A program made the position numbers and the translations under genes. A stretch of DNA of 64,000 nt, taken from contig NZ_CP129965.1 in NCBI RefSeq assembly GCF_030503635.1, forward strand, positions 992,001 through 1,056,000. The letters run 5' to 3'. Position 1 is the first letter of the stretch; every line of letters begins with the position of its first letter. Under the pieces are notes generated by a model. That model did no database searches and was not told where the DNA came from. It was given only the letters and a program-made list of their open reading frames with translations. Positions 9,988 through 22,806 of the stretch are shown here, piece by piece. This stretch comes from Corynebacterium sp. P3-F1. GTDB lineage: Bacteria > Actinomycetota > Actinomycetes > Mycobacteriales > Mycobacteriaceae.

Positions 9988-11012
9988 TGTTCCGCACCGA
10001 GCCGATCTCGCCGGGCGACCGGGTGGTGGTGCGCCGCCGCTACGGCAACCACGCCACGGACGTCATCGGGCACGTCGTCGCACTCGACCCGCTGGTCATC
10101 CGCCCGCAGAAGGTCGGCGGCCTCCCATCGGACGCGCCCGCACTGACCATCCCCGCGAGCGACATCCAAGTCATACGCCGCCTCAGCCCGCGCCGCATCC
10201 GCAACAGCGACATCCGCGCCGTCGAGACCGCCACGGCCCGCGCGTTCCCCGGCCAGGAGCATTCGCTTATCGACGCCTGGCTTGCCCGCTCCGGCTCCTC
10301 CATCACCGAGCGGTCCAACAGCGCCACCCCAATCGGCCACTCTGCAGGTCTACAGCCGGTTCCGATCGATGCGATCACCGAGTTCTACCGCTCCCGCGGG
10401 ATGCCGGTGCAGTTGTTGATCCCGGAGCGCATCGGTAAACCTGCCCTCCACCTGGTGGAACGTAACCCCGACGCGTGGGAGTTGGGTCCGGAGATCATCA
10501 CCATGACCCGGTCCCTGACCGACCTCCCCGACCTGGCCAATCCCACTGATCCCGCAAACCCAGACCACCCCACCCCGACTTTCACTTTCCGCCTCGACAC
10601 CATCCCCGACGACGACTGGCTGGCCATGTACCACTTCCGGGGCAAACCCTTGCCCCCGGAAGCCCTGGAAGAACTGGCGGAAGAGATCGACGGGGAGCTC
10701 GGCTTCGGCCGGCTGCTCGCGGAAACCGGAGAACACGCCGGCCGCACCGTCGCCATCACCCGCGGCACCATCACCTCCTCCGACGACGGCCGTGTGTGGC
10801 TGGGCTACTCGGCGGTGGAGGTGGCGCCGGGATACCGTCGCAAAGGGCTCGGCACGAAGCTGGGCAGACGGATGCTGCACTGGGGCGCGTCCCACGGCGC
10901 CACGGATGCATACCTGCAGGTCCTGGCCAGCAACGATGCCGGGATCGGGCTGTACGACAAGCTCGGGTTCGTGGAGCACCACCGCCACCGCTACGCCACT
11001 CTCAAAGACTGA
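9987..11012 (+). CDS. GNAT-family N-acetyltransferase
   Basis: 341 aa. The N-terminal ~60 residues (PGDRVVVRRRYGNHATDVIGHVVALDPLVIRP) look like a small beta-barrel domain. The C-terminal half is a GNAT acyltransferase with the acetyl-CoA loop RRKGLGTKLGRRMLHW (about 288-303) and the ending NDAGIGLYDKLGFVEHHRHRYATL. The substrate cannot be read from sequence. The GTG start overlaps the def stop by one base, so the two are co-translated; an N-terminal modification role is tempting but unproven. Confidence 0.85.
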   Translation: MFRTEPISPGDRVVVRRRYGNHATDVIGHVVALDPLVIRPQKVGGLPSDAPALTIPASDIQVIRRLSPRRIRNSDIRAVETATARAFPGQEHSLIDAWLARSGSSITERSNSATPIGHSAGLQPVPIDAITEFYRSRGMPVQLLIPERIGKPALHLVERNPDAWELGPEIITMTRSLTDLPDLANPTDPANPDHPTPTFTFRLDTIPDDDWLAMYHFRGKPLPPEALEELAEEIDGELGFGRLLAETGEHAGRTVAITRGTITSSDDGRVWLGYSAVEVAPGYRRKGLGTKLGRRMLHWGASHGATDAYLQVLASNDAGIGLYDKLGFVEHHRHRYATLKD

Positions 11013-11027
11013 GTGCCCCGGGTGATC

Positions 11028-11033
11028 TAGGGT
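11028..11033 (+). promoter_or_regulatory. -10 box of a leaderless xth transcript
   Basis: TAGGGT lies 7 nt before the xth ATG (11041), and no Shine-Dalgarno is seen between them. Confidence 0.55.
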
Positions 11034-11040
11034 AGAGCGC

Positions 11041-11823
11041 ATGCGGATTGCCACGTGGAACATCAACTCGGTGCGGACCCGCACAGACCGCGCCGTCGCG
11101 TTTCTGGAACGCAACGACATCGACGTTCTGGCCATGCAGGAAACGAAGTGCTCGGACGATAAATTCCCCTACTCTGTCTTCGAGGCTGCAGGCTACGAGG
11201 TCGCTCACGTGGGCTACCACCAGTGGAACGGGGTCGCGCTGATCTCGCGGGTGGGACTGGACAATGTGCGGGACCACTTCCCTAACCAGCCCGGCTTCGA
11301 CAAAGACCCCGACGCTCCACAAAAACGTGAAGCCCGCGCGGTGGGTGCGGCCTGCGGCGGGGTGGACATTTGGAGCCTCTACATCCCGAACGGCCGGGAG
11401 ATCGGCGACCGCCACTACGACTACAAACTCGAATTCTTGTGGCGGCTCGCCGACGCTGTCGAGCCGGGCACCCCGCAGGTCTTCTGCGGCGACTACAACA
11501 TCGCCCCCACCGACAAAGACGTGTGGAACCGCGCGTTCTTCGAAGGCAAGACGCACGTGACGGAGCCAGAGCGCGCGGCCTTCGACAACCTCCTCGAGTC
11601 CGGTCTCACCCCCGCAGAACACGAGGAGCCCTACTCCTACTGGGACTACAAGGCGATGCGCTTTCAAAAGAATGAAGGCATGCTCATCGATTTCCAGTTG
11701 TCGGGGCTTGAGGGGAGGGGGTTCGTCGATAAGCAAGAGCGCGAGGGCAAGGGCGCATCTGACCACGCACCCGTCGTCGCGGACTACGACGTGACGCGCA
11801 TGCTTATCGACGACGTCCGATGA
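11041..11823 (+). CDS. xth: Exodeoxyribonuclease III (AP endonuclease, EEP family)
   Basis: Cuts abasic sites and degrades one strand of duplex DNA from the 3' end. Metal and catalytic motifs seen: ATWNINSVRTR (Asn near residue 7), MQETKC with Glu at ~34, YIPNGREIGDRHYDYKLEF, GDYNIAPTDKDVW and the terminal SDHAPVVADY. 260 aa is the normal length. The stop overlaps the ATG of the cardiolipin synthase gene (ATGA). It carries two copies of the recurrent TTATCGACG motif (11723 and 11802). Confidence 0.95.
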   Translation: MRIATWNINSVRTRTDRAVAFLERNDIDVLAMQETKCSDDKFPYSVFEAAGYEVAHVGYHQWNGVALISRVGLDNVRDHFPNQPGFDKDPDAPQKREARAVGAACGGVDIWSLYIPNGREIGDRHYDYKLEFLWRLADAVEPGTPQVFCGDYNIAPTDKDVWNRAFFEGKTHVTEPERAAFDNLLESGLTPAEHEEPYSYWDYKAMRFQKNEGMLIDFQLSGLEGRGFVDKQEREGKGASDHAPVVADYDVTRMLIDDVR

Positions 11824-13424
11824 TCCCCGACCTCTCCACCTGGCAACTGATCCTCATGGTCGTGGACTACACGATCAAATTCGCTGTGATCGGTGTCATC
11901 CCCGAAAACCGCAAACCATCCAGCGCCAACGCGTGGCTGCTGATCATCCTCCTCATCCCATTTCTGGGCCTGCCGCTGTACTTCTTCTTCGGCTCCACCT
12001 ACCTGTCGCGGCGGCGCCACCGCATCCAAAGAGGAGCGAACGACGAGATCAACGACGTCCACGCCGGCATTCCCGACGTCCCCGACGGCGTGCGCTTCAG
12101 CCGCGACGTGGTGTCCATGGCGCACCTCAACCGCACACTTACCGGCTTCCCCGCGCTCGAGGGCCGCGCCAAGGCACTGTGGAGCGACTACCAGAAAACG
12201 ATGCTCCGCATCGCCGAGCTTATCGACGCCTCCACCTCCCACGTCCACATCGAAATCTACGCCCAGGCCTGGGACGACACCACCGCACCCGTCTTCGAAG
12301 CGATGGAACGCGCCGTCGCCCGCGGCGTGGATGTCCGTGTGCTTTTTGATCACATCGGCTCCCAGAAATACCCCGGCTTCCGCCGCTTCAAACGCAAGCT
12401 CACCGCCGCCGGAATCCAATGGCACCTCATGCTCCCCTTGCTCCCATTGCAGTGGCGCTTCCGCCGGCCCGACCTGCGCAACCACCGCAAACTCATCGTC
12501 ATCGACGACCGTGTCGCCCTGATGGGCTCCTTCAACCTCATCGACCGGTCCTATCTCATGCGCAGCCACGTCAAGAAGGGTCGCCAGTGGGTCGACTCCT
12601 TCGTCGAACTCACCGGCCCCATCGTCGCCTCGCTGGAGTCCATGTTCGCCGTCGACTGGTACACCGAATCCGGCGAACTCATCGACATCACCCCGCCCTA
12701 CGGTTCATCCCCCCAACCCTTGGACGACCCCAACATCTGCCAACTCATTCCCTCCGGCCCCGGCTACACCACCGAGCCCAACCTGCGGATGTTCAACACC
12801 CTCATCCACCACGCCCGCGAACGACTCGTGCTGTGCAGCCCGTACTTCGTCCCCGACGACTCCATGCTCGAGGCCATCACCACCGCCTGCTACCGGGGAG
12901 TCCGCGTCGACCTGCTCGTCGGCGAGAAAGCCGACCAGTTCATGGTCCAGCACGCCCAATCCGCCTACTACCAGCAGCTTCTCGAGGCCGGCGTCCACAT
13001 CTGGCAGTTCCCCGCCCCCTACGTCCTCCACTCCAAGTTCGCCATCGCCGACCCCGTCGCCTGGTCCGCCCCTTCCTCGCCCGCTTCCCCCTCCTCACCT
13101 TCCCCTTCCTCTCCCTCTACCTCTTCCCCTTCCCACTCCCCCTCATCTGACCTTCCCGAGTCCACCATCTCCTCCCCCGCTACCTACGATGAGATGCACG
13201 AGATCGCCATCATGGGCAGCTCCAACATGGACATGCGGTCGTTCTCCCTCAATTACGAGAACAGCCTCTTCATCCTCGACGGCCCGCTCATCACCGACCT
13301 GTGCGATCTCGCCGCCGCGTACCTATCCGTCTCTCATGAGCTGACTCTCGAGGAGTGGAGCCAGCGCTCCTGGGTGCGCCGCTACATCGACAACGTCTTG
13401 AAGCTAACGTCCGCGCTGCAATAG
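11820..13424 (+). CDS. cls: Cardiolipin synthase with an insert in the second HKD motif
   Basis: Phospholipase-D-type enzyme making cardiolipin from phosphatidylglycerol. Two N-terminal membrane helices are present (DYTIKFAVIGVIPE; NAWLLIILLIPFLGLPLYFFFG). HKD motif 1 is intact (NHRKLIVIDDRVALMGSFN, about 221-239). HKD motif 2 starts as LHSKFAIAD at about residue 402 but is then split by about 50 residues of Ser/Pro-rich sequence (from a pyrimidine tract, 13064-13150) before EIAIMGSSNMDMRSFSL. In relatives only a few residues separate these halves. The frame stays open and both halves keep their key residues, so the enzyme may still work with an exposed loop. Confidence 0.9.
   Translation: MIPDLSTWQLILMVVDYTIKFAVIGVIPENRKPSSANAWLLIILLIPFLGLPLYFFFGSTYLSRRRHRIQRGANDEINDVHAGIPDVPDGVRFSRDVVSMAHLNRTLTGFPALEGRAKALWSDYQKTMLRIAELIDASTSHVHIEIYAQAWDDTTAPVFEAMERAVARGVDVRVLFDHIGSQKYPGFRRFKRKLTAAGIQWHLMLPLLPLQWRFRRPDLRNHRKLIVIDDRVALMGSFNLIDRSYLMRSHVKKGRQWVDSFVELTGPIVASLESMFAVDWYTESGELIDITPPYGSSPQPLDDPNICQLIPSGPGYTTEPNLRMFNTLIHHARERLVLCSPYFVPDDSMLEAITTACYRGVRVDLLVGEKADQFMVQHAQSAYYQQLLEAGVHIWQFPAPYVLHSKFAIADPVAWSAPSSPASPSSPSPSSPSTSSPSHSPSSDLPESTISSPATYDEMHEIAIMGSSNMDMRSFSLNYENSLFILDGPLITDLCDLAAAYLSVSHELTLEEWSQRSWVRRYIDNVLKLTSALQ
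13064..13152 (+). repeat. Polypyrimidine tract inside cls
   Basis: About 85 bp that is nearly all C and T, in CTTCC/CCTCC-type short repeats, encoding alternating Ser and Pro. It is the sort of tract that expands by slippage or can form triplex DNA. It interrupts the second active-site motif of the enzyme. Confidence 0.85.
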
Positions 13425-13499
13425 CTCAGCCCGCTTTTCCGGCGCCAGCCCGCAACCGACTCGCCGCGGACCTCCCCCTCGATCGTTGGTGCGGACCAG

Positions 13500-13605
13500 C
13501 CGGTGAATTTGTTTACATTTCCCACATACATGAGCGCTTATAACACCAGCTAGAAAGGTTTTGGTCTCGGTCCTTTAGTGCCGTCGATGTAAACAAATTC
13601 ACCGG
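13500..13605. repeat. 106-bp element with perfect 19-bp inverted repeats
   Basis: CCGGTGAATTTGTTTACAT (13500-13518) is repeated as its exact complement at 13587-13605, with 68 bp between that has no open frame. It has the shape of a small non-autonomous transposon end pair or a pair of operators. The A+T-rich arms contrast with the surroundings. Confidence 0.75.
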
Positions 13606-13655
13606 ACGACCCTCGGAACACGCGTGGAGCTGATACCAGCGAGGAATGGCCCCTC

Positions 13656-13697
13656 AAAAAAAAGGAAAACCTGCGGAGGGATCATCCCATCCGCAGG
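13656..13697 (-). terminator. Rho-independent terminator of the ABC exporter operon
   Basis: CCTGCGGA / TCCGCAGG arms (13670-13677 and 13690-13697), with a further GGAT/ATCC pairing inside. On the minus strand it is followed by TTTTCC and a run of eight T. Confidence 0.85.
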
Positions 13698-13752
13698 TGA
13701 ATCTGCTCAGCCGAGCAAGCGAGGTCAGCGGGTGTCAGCTCGCGGGCCCAGC

Positions 13753-14508
13753 TTAGGTATCGCGGCGCTCCAGCAGCATCACCCCGATGATGTACAGCAC
13801 AACCGCCCACACCGCGAAAAGTCCGAACGAAGCCCAGAGGGACAAGGGCTCGCTGACGCCGGGTTCGACACCCGGGTTCTGGAAGTTCTGCATGAAGGAC
13901 GTCAGGTTGGTGAACGGCGCGTAGGTCTGGATGTCGCGGCCGATGCGAGGAATCAATGCGAGCGAAGGCTCGAGAACCAATTGCCAACCCAGATAGATCG
14001 CGATGGCACCAGCAGTTGCGCGCACAATCCAGCCAATACCCTGAGCGAACATTACCGCCAAGAACGTGCTCAGCGGAATCGCCCAGAGGGAACGAGTGAC
14101 GAAGGGATTGTCCGTCCATTCAATGGGGTTCGCGGCAATGAGGTCACCGACGATGAAGCACACCAAGATGGTCACGAAAGAGAACACAGCGGCGTAGAGA
14201 CCGTAGACCAGCAACTTCGACAGAGCGACCTGCCAACGGTTCGGTGTCAGAGCGAAGTTCGTCGAGTTCACCTTGAAACGGTATTCAGTGGTGACCATCA
14301 TGACTGATTGGATGATCAACGTCATCAGCCCGAAGGTGGTGAAGCCGGCGATGGCCATCGCCCCGCCGTACGTGGGAAAGGCCGGATCATCCAGCGCTGC
14401 CATCAAGATCGTGGACCCGATGGAGAACACAAAAGCGAGCACGGATGTCCACCAGAATGAACTGGTGGTGCGGAGTTTCGTCCATTCGGAAAGCATTGTA
14501 TTAAGCAC
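13753..14508 (-). CDS. ABC transporter permease (ABC-2 type)
   Basis: 251 aa with six hydrophobic segments, including FWWTSVLAFVFSIGSTILMA, GFTTFGLMTLIIQSVMM and LYAAVFSFVTILVCFIVG. N-terminus MLNTMLSEWTKLRTTSSFWW is typical of ABC-2 exporter permeases (EKxKLRTT...). It overlaps the ATPase gene by 8 bp. It probably exports a small molecule, peptide or drug; substrate not readable. The gene ends before a clear terminator. Confidence 0.85.
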   Translation of the reverse strand: MLNTMLSEWTKLRTTSSFWWTSVLAFVFSIGSTILMAALDDPAFPTYGGAMAIAGFTTFGLMTLIIQSVMMVTTEYRFKVNSTNFALTPNRWQVALSKLLVYGLYAAVFSFVTILVCFIVGDLIAANPIEWTDNPFVTRSLWAIPLSTFLAVMFAQGIGWIVRATAGAIAIYLGWQLVLEPSLALIPRIGRDIQTYAPFTNLTSFMQNFQNPGVEPGVSEPLSLWASFGLFAVWAVVLYIIGVMLLERRDT

Positions 14509-15556
14509 GGTGATCTCCCGTCATGGAATCGGAGGAACCGGAAGCGGGGCGCGTGGCGGGCGTGAAGCTACCCGGCGCGTTCGTGGACGACGCGTTGGAA
14601 CCGGCAGTGGGTGCCGAGGGGCCGGCGGGCGCAGCAGAGGCAGGGCCGGTCTGGTACTCGACAGCGCCCTCGGTGCGGCGGATGTAGGCGTCTTCGAGGG
14701 AGGCGCGGCGCTCGGAAAGTTCGGTGAGCATGACGCCAGTGGAGAAGGCGAGGGGCCCGATGTCTTCGGAGGAGTGGCTGGGGATCTCGAGCACGGGGCG
14801 GCCGTCGGGGTCGTTGGCGCGGGTGAAGTCAATGCCTTCGGAGCCCAGGGCAGCAGCGAACTGGTCCAGGTGCGGGGTGCGCACGATGGTGGTGACGGCG
14901 GAGTTCTGTTTGATGAAGTCATGAACCGAGCCCTCGGCGACGAGGCGGCCTTTGCCGATAACGACGAGGCGGTCGGCGGTCTGCGCCATCTCGGCGAGCA
15001 GGTGCGAGGACACCAGGACGGTCCGGCCTTCGGAGGCGAAGCGACGCAGGAGCTCGCGGACCCAGCGGATGCCTTCGGGGTCGAGGCCGTTGACGGGCTC
15101 GTCGAGGATTAGGTATTCGGGGTCGCCGAGCATGGCGGCCGCGATGCCGAGGCGTTGGCCCATGCCGAGGGAGAATCCGCCGGCTTTCTTGTTGGCTACG
15201 GAGGTGAGGCCGACGAGGTCGAGAACTTCGTCGACACGCGAGGTCTCGATGCCCGAGGCCTGCGCCTGCCACAGCAGAGCGTTGCGGGCGGAGCGGTTCG
15301 GGTGGATTGCTTTAGCATCCAGGAGCGCACCGATTTTGCGGAGGGGTTGGGGGAGGGAGCGGTAGGGTGCGCCGTCGATAAGCGCGGTGCCCGCGGTGGG
15401 CGTGTCTAGGCCGAGGATCATGCGCATTGTTGTTGATTTGCCAGCGCCGTTCGGCCCGAGGAAGCCGGTGACCACGCCGGGCTCCACCCGGAACGTGAGG
15501 TCGTCGACCGCCCGGACCTGGCCATATTGTTTGGTCAGGTTCTGTACCTCAATCAT
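14501..15556 (-). CDS. ABC transporter ATP-binding protein
   Basis: 351 aa. Walker A GPNGAGKSTTMRMILG (about 35-50), ABC signature FSLGMGQRLGIAAAML (about 133-148; the motif reads SLGMGQ), Walker B YLILDEPVNGLDPEG (about 153-167) and H-loop SSHLLAEM. The DrrA/CcmA-like form with a C-terminal regulatory region matches multidrug or lantibiotic-type exporters. The last ~50 residues are a Pro/Ala/Ser/Thr-rich tail, unusual for this family. Start overlaps the 3' end of the NUDIX gene. Confidence 0.9.
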   Translation of the reverse strand: MIEVQNLTKQYGQVRAVDDLTFRVEPGVVTGFLGPNGAGKSTTMRMILGLDTPTAGTALIDGAPYRSLPQPLRKIGALLDAKAIHPNRSARNALLWQAQASGIETSRVDEVLDLVGLTSVANKKAGGFSLGMGQRLGIAAAMLGDPEYLILDEPVNGLDPEGIRWVRELLRRFASEGRTVLVSSHLLAEMAQTADRLVVIGKGRLVAEGSVHDFIKQNSAVTTIVRTPHLDQFAAALGSEGIDFTRANDPDGRPVLEIPSHSSEDIGPLAFSTGVMLTELSERRASLEDAYIRRTEGAVEYQTGPASAAPAGPSAPTAGSNASSTNAPGSFTPATRPASGSSDSMTGDHRA

Positions 15557-16013
15557 GCGCCTTAGCGTGCCACAAAAGCACGCTTAACGACGACTCAAAC
15601 CCCCGGTGCAGCTCATACTCCCTGATTTCCCCCAGGGGAACCCACAGAAGCTCCATAGATTCGGCATTGGGTTCAAGATCAATGGGTTGGTCTGTGGTGG
15701 TGTGCGCCATGACGGTGGTGTAGGTCCAGCCGGGTTCCTCACCGGCGGTGATCAGCTCCTTTTCCACCTCGACGAGGGAGGTGTCGATCCCGCACTCCTC
15801 CACCGTCTCCCGAAGGGCGGCCTCCACGGCTGTTTCGTGCGAATCGCGTGCGCCGCCGGGCAGCGCCCAGGTTCCGCCATCGGCAACCCAGTGCGCCCGG
15901 TGTTGCAGCAGCACCGTGTCCCCGGCGCGGAGGAACAATCCCGCCGCACCGTATTTGCCCCACACCCGCTTGCCGCCGGGGCCGTCGACCCAGCCGTTGC
16001 CGTCACCTTCCAT
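15549..16013 (-). CDS. NUDIX hydrolase
   Basis: Pyrophosphohydrolase with the NUDIX box GGARDSHETAVEAALRETVEECGI (about 53-76; consensus GX5EX7REUXEEXGU, all acidic residues kept). 154 aa from the ATG at 16013. That ATG is preferred over upstream Met codons because TAGACT lies 7 nt before it (probable leaderless transcript). The substrate is unknown; a house-cleaning role on damaged nucleotides is common for the family. Confidence 0.88.
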   Translation of the reverse strand: MEGDGNGWVDGPGGKRVWGKYGAAGLFLRAGDTVLLQHRAHWVADGGTWALPGGARDSHETAVEAALRETVEECGIDTSLVEVEKELITAGEEPGWTYTTVMAHTTTDQPIDLEPNAESMELLWVPLGEIREYELHRGFESSLSVLLWHAKAHD

Positions 16014-16020
16014 GGGCACC

Positions 16021-16026
16021 AGTCTA
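16021..16026 (-). promoter_or_regulatory. -10 box of a leaderless NUDIX transcript
   Basis: TAGACT on the minus strand, 7 nt before the ATG at 16013. Confidence 0.5.
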
Positions 16027-16151
16027 ACGGCCGTGTGAACCATCGCGCGGGACAGCGCTGAGCAGCGTGGGGCGGCGCGGGAAAGCACTGGGCAGCGTGG
16101 GGCGGCCCCAGCTCGCAGGCGGAACCAGCCAGTGGTGGTCAGGCGGTGCGC

Positions 16152-16157
16152 TATTCT
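16152..16157 (+). promoter_or_regulatory. -10 box of the glnX operon
   Basis: TATTCT lies 6 nt before the glnX ATG (16164) with no Shine-Dalgarno between, so the operon mRNA is probably leaderless. Just upstream, GCAGCGTGGGGCGGC occurs twice (16062 and 16092). Confidence 0.6.
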
Positions 16158-16163
16158 GGGGCA

Positions 16164-17806
16164 ATGACGCGGGAACAGGAGCGGGAGAAGGCGGTAGCAG
16201 CCGCGGACGCTCCAAAGGACCGCGCGCTAAAGGTCCGCGCTGAAGCCTCCGCGCGCGGGGTCGTCCCGGCTGAAAATGCGGGCGCTGCCAGACCCGTTGA
16301 GAGCTCCGTCGAGGGTAACAGCACCCGAGTGAAACTGCCCCGCTTCACACCCCGGAAGTCCAAGGCCCGCCCGGATGTGGCGGAGAGCGAGGATGCGTGG
16401 CTTGATCTGCTGGAGGAAACGCCCCAGCAGAAGGGTCTACGGGGCGTGCGTGAGTGGTTCGCGAATTCCTTGGGCGGCACGAGTCGTTGGGTGGGGGATG
16501 CGTGGGGGTTTGTGAGGACGACCGTCGGCAAGCTCTTGCTAATGATGTTGGCGTTGACGCTTCTGCTGTTTGCTGGGGCGTCGGCGGCGTCGCAGGCGGG
16601 TGCGAACCGTGAGGCGGGTTTGCAGACGTTATTGAATGCGACGGAGCCGATGAGTAATTCGGCGCACACGCTGTATATGAGCATGAGTCAGGCTGACACG
16701 TTGGCCACGACGTCGTTTGTGCAGCCGGGCCTGCAAACGGCGGCGTCGCACCGCGAGTATCTCGATGCGATCGACGCGGCGGTGGTCGCGGCGGATGAGG
16801 TGCTGCGGGGCAGTGTGGAAACGCGGGCGGAGGACACGGAGAAGGTCCAGGACCTCGTGCGGGAGATTCAGCGGCTGATTCCGCAGTACACGGGCTTGAT
16901 GGAACGCGCGCAGGCGAATCAGCGCGTGGGCAACCCGCTCGGTGTGGCGTACATGTCGCAGGCGAGCGGGCTCATGCACGAGACGATGCTGTTGAAAGCG
17001 CAGGTGATCCTGGATATCACGCGCGACCAGGTGGAAGAAGAGATGCAGCGTCTGTCCCGCCCGCAGCTCGTGCCTCTGTCGGGCCTGCTCGCCGCGTTGA
17101 TCGCGTTGGCGGCGGCGCAGTGGGCGTTGTGGCGTATGTTCCGCCGCCGCCTGAACAAGGGTTTCCTCGCGGCGACGGTGCTGACGCTCGCTGCAATCGT
17201 GTGGCTGGGCGCGTCCAATATTGCAGCGTGGGACGCGGGGCGTAACGATTTCTCGAGTGCCGCGGGTCCGTACGAGCAGCTGACCAACGCGCGCACGGCT
17301 GCTCAGGAAATGCGCACGGCTGAGACGATCACTCTGCTTACCCGCAACACGCAGCGCGCGAACACCTCCATGAACGACACGTCGGCGGAGGTGTCGAATG
17401 CGCTCGATGCGGTACGCAGCAGTGCGGAAAGTAACGAGGTGGAAACCGCCCGCACCGCGTTGACCAGCTGGATCCGCGCGCACACGAGCATGATGAACGC
17501 GCTCCAGACCGGCCAGTACGACCGCGCGGTCACGCTCGCTGCCAGCGAGGCCAGCGAGGCCAGCGAAGCCAGCGAGGCCAGCGACGACAGCGAGGAGAGT
17601 GCGGAGGAGACCACGGCGACATCTTTCTCGCTTCTCGACGAATCCTTGGCCAACCTCATCTCCTCCTCCCGCCTCGTGCAACGGAGCCACATCAATGAGA
17701 CTCTGGGCACCGCCCGTGGGGTGTCCACCGGCATCATGGTGTTGATGCTGCTGGCTATCGTGATGATGTTCGTCGGTGCCCGCCCCCGAATCCAGGAGTA
17801 CCTGTG

Positions 17807-17807
<1 letters not shown>
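16164..17807 (+). CDS. glnX: GlnX membrane protein of the PknG signalling pathway
   Basis: Four-helix membrane protein that in Corynebacterium glutamicum and mycobacteria links the external amino-acid sensor GlnH to the cytoplasmic kinase PknG. Seen: a basic, charged cytoplasmic N-terminus (~110 residues), TM1 (LLLMMLALTLLLFAGASAAS), an external helical domain, TM2 (LSGLLAALIALAAAQWALW), TM3 (GFLAATVLTLAAIVWLGASN), a second external domain and TM4 (GIMVLMLLAIVMMFVGA). The second external domain has a low-complexity SEASEASEASEAS run from a 9-bp repeat (17548-17592). ATG 16164 is preferred over 16146 because of the -10 box position. The stop overlaps the glnH start. Confidence 0.88.
17546..17596 (+). 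repeat. 9-bp tandem repeat in glnX
   Basis: GCCAGCGAG repeated about five times (one GCCAGCGAA variant), encoding Ala-Ser-Glu repeats in the second external domain of GlnX. Confidence 0.85.
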
Positions 17808-21603
<3,796 letters not shown>

Positions 21604-21606
21604 CAG

Positions 21607-22806
21607 TTAGAGGGACTCGGCGATCGCGGCAGCCTTCTGCGCGATGGCCAGCTCCTCGTTCGTCGGCACGACGAGCACCTTCACAGCGGAGTCGTCCGCG
21701 GAGATGACGCGTGCGCCGGAGCCGTTCTGGTTCTTCTCCTCGTCGAGCTTGATGCCGTAGTTCTCCAGACCCGCGAGCGCATTGGTGCGCACGGTGTGGT
21801 CGTTCTCGCCCACACCCGCGGTGAACGTGATAGTGTCCACGCGGCCCAGGGTGACCATGTAGGCCCCAATGTAGCGGCGGAGACGGTGAATGTACACGTC
21901 GTACGCCAGCTTGGCCTTCTCGTCGCCTTCCTCGATGCGCTGGTGCAGAACACGGAAGTCGTTGACCCCGGACAGCCCCTTGACACCGGAACGGCGGTTG
22001 AGCAGGTCGTCGATCTGGTCGATGTCCATACCGGCGGTGCGGTTGAGATGGAAGATCACGCCCGGGTCAATGTCGCCGGACCGGGTGCCCATGACCAGGC
22101 CCTCGAGCGGGGTCAGACCCATCGTGGTGTCGATCGGCTGGCCGCCGCGGATGGCGGAGGCGGAGGCGCCGTTTCCGATGTGCAGGACGATCTGGTTGAG
22201 GTCTTCGATCGGCTGGCCCAGGTACTCAGCGACTTCGCGGGCGACGAATTCGTGGGAGGTGCCGTGCGCACCGTAGCGGCGGATCTGGTGCTCGCGGGCG
22301 ACGTCAGCATCGATGGCATAGGTGGCAGCCGCGGCGGGCAGGTCGCTGAAAAAGCCGGTGTCGAAGACGGCGACGTGCGGGACGTTCGGGAGCAGGTCGC
22401 GGGCGACCTCGATGCCGTCAACGTTCGCCGGGTTGTGCAGCGGCGCGAGCGGGACGAGCTCGCGGATCTGCTCGACCACCTCGTCGTTCACAAGCGCGGG
22501 CTCGCTGAAGGTTTGTCCACCGTGGACAACGCGGTGACCGCAGGCGATGATGTCGACTGCGGTCGGGCCGGCGCCGTTGGCGTCCAGCATGGCGATGGCC
22601 AGCATCAAGCCGCCGCGGTGATCGCGGACCGGCATGTTGGACTCGACCTGGCGGCCTTCAATCTTGATGGAAATGCGGCCGTTCGGCTCGCCGATGCGCT
22701 CCACCAGACCGGAGACGAACGGCTGGTCGGAGGCGGATGCGGTGGGGTCGACGATCTGGAATTTGATCGACGAAGAACCGGAGTTGAGCACGAGTGCGTA
22801 GGCCAT
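21607..22806 (-). CDS. ackA: Acetate kinase
   Basis: Interconverts acetyl phosphate + ADP and acetate + ATP. 399 aa, standard length. Motifs: [13 protein letters not shown] at the N-terminus, [28 protein letters not shown], and [14 protein letters not shown] near the C-terminus. The start overlaps the pta stop (TAATG), so the two are co-translated. It converges with pknG, whose stop is only 3 bp away, with no room for a dedicated terminator. Confidence 0.97.
   Translation of the reverse strand: MAYALVLNSGSSSIKFQIVDPTASASDQPFVSGLVERIGEPNGRISIKIEGRQVESNMPVRDHRGGLMLAIAMLDANGAGPTAVDIIACGHRVVHGGQTFSEPALVNDEVVEQIRELVPLAPLHNPANVDGIEVARDLLPNVPHVAVFDTGFFSDLPAAAATYAIDADVAREHQIRRYGAHGTSHEFVAREVAEYLGQPIEDLNQIVLHIGNGASASAIRGGQPIDTTMGLTPLEGLVMGTRSGDIDPGVIFHLNRTAGMDIDQIDDLLNRRSGVKGLSGVNDFRVLHQRIEEGDEKAKLAYDVYIHRLRRYIGAYMVTLGRVDTITFTAGVGENDHTVRTNALAGLENYGIKLDEEKNQNGSGARVISADDSAVKVLVVPTNEELAIAQKAAAIAESL

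Larger units (their letters stand above)
13425..13752. other. Intergenic region holding a 19-bp inverted repeat
   Basis: No gene seen. It contains the inverted repeat at 13500-13605 and, at the right, the terminator hairpin of the ABC permease gene. Confidence 0.6.
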
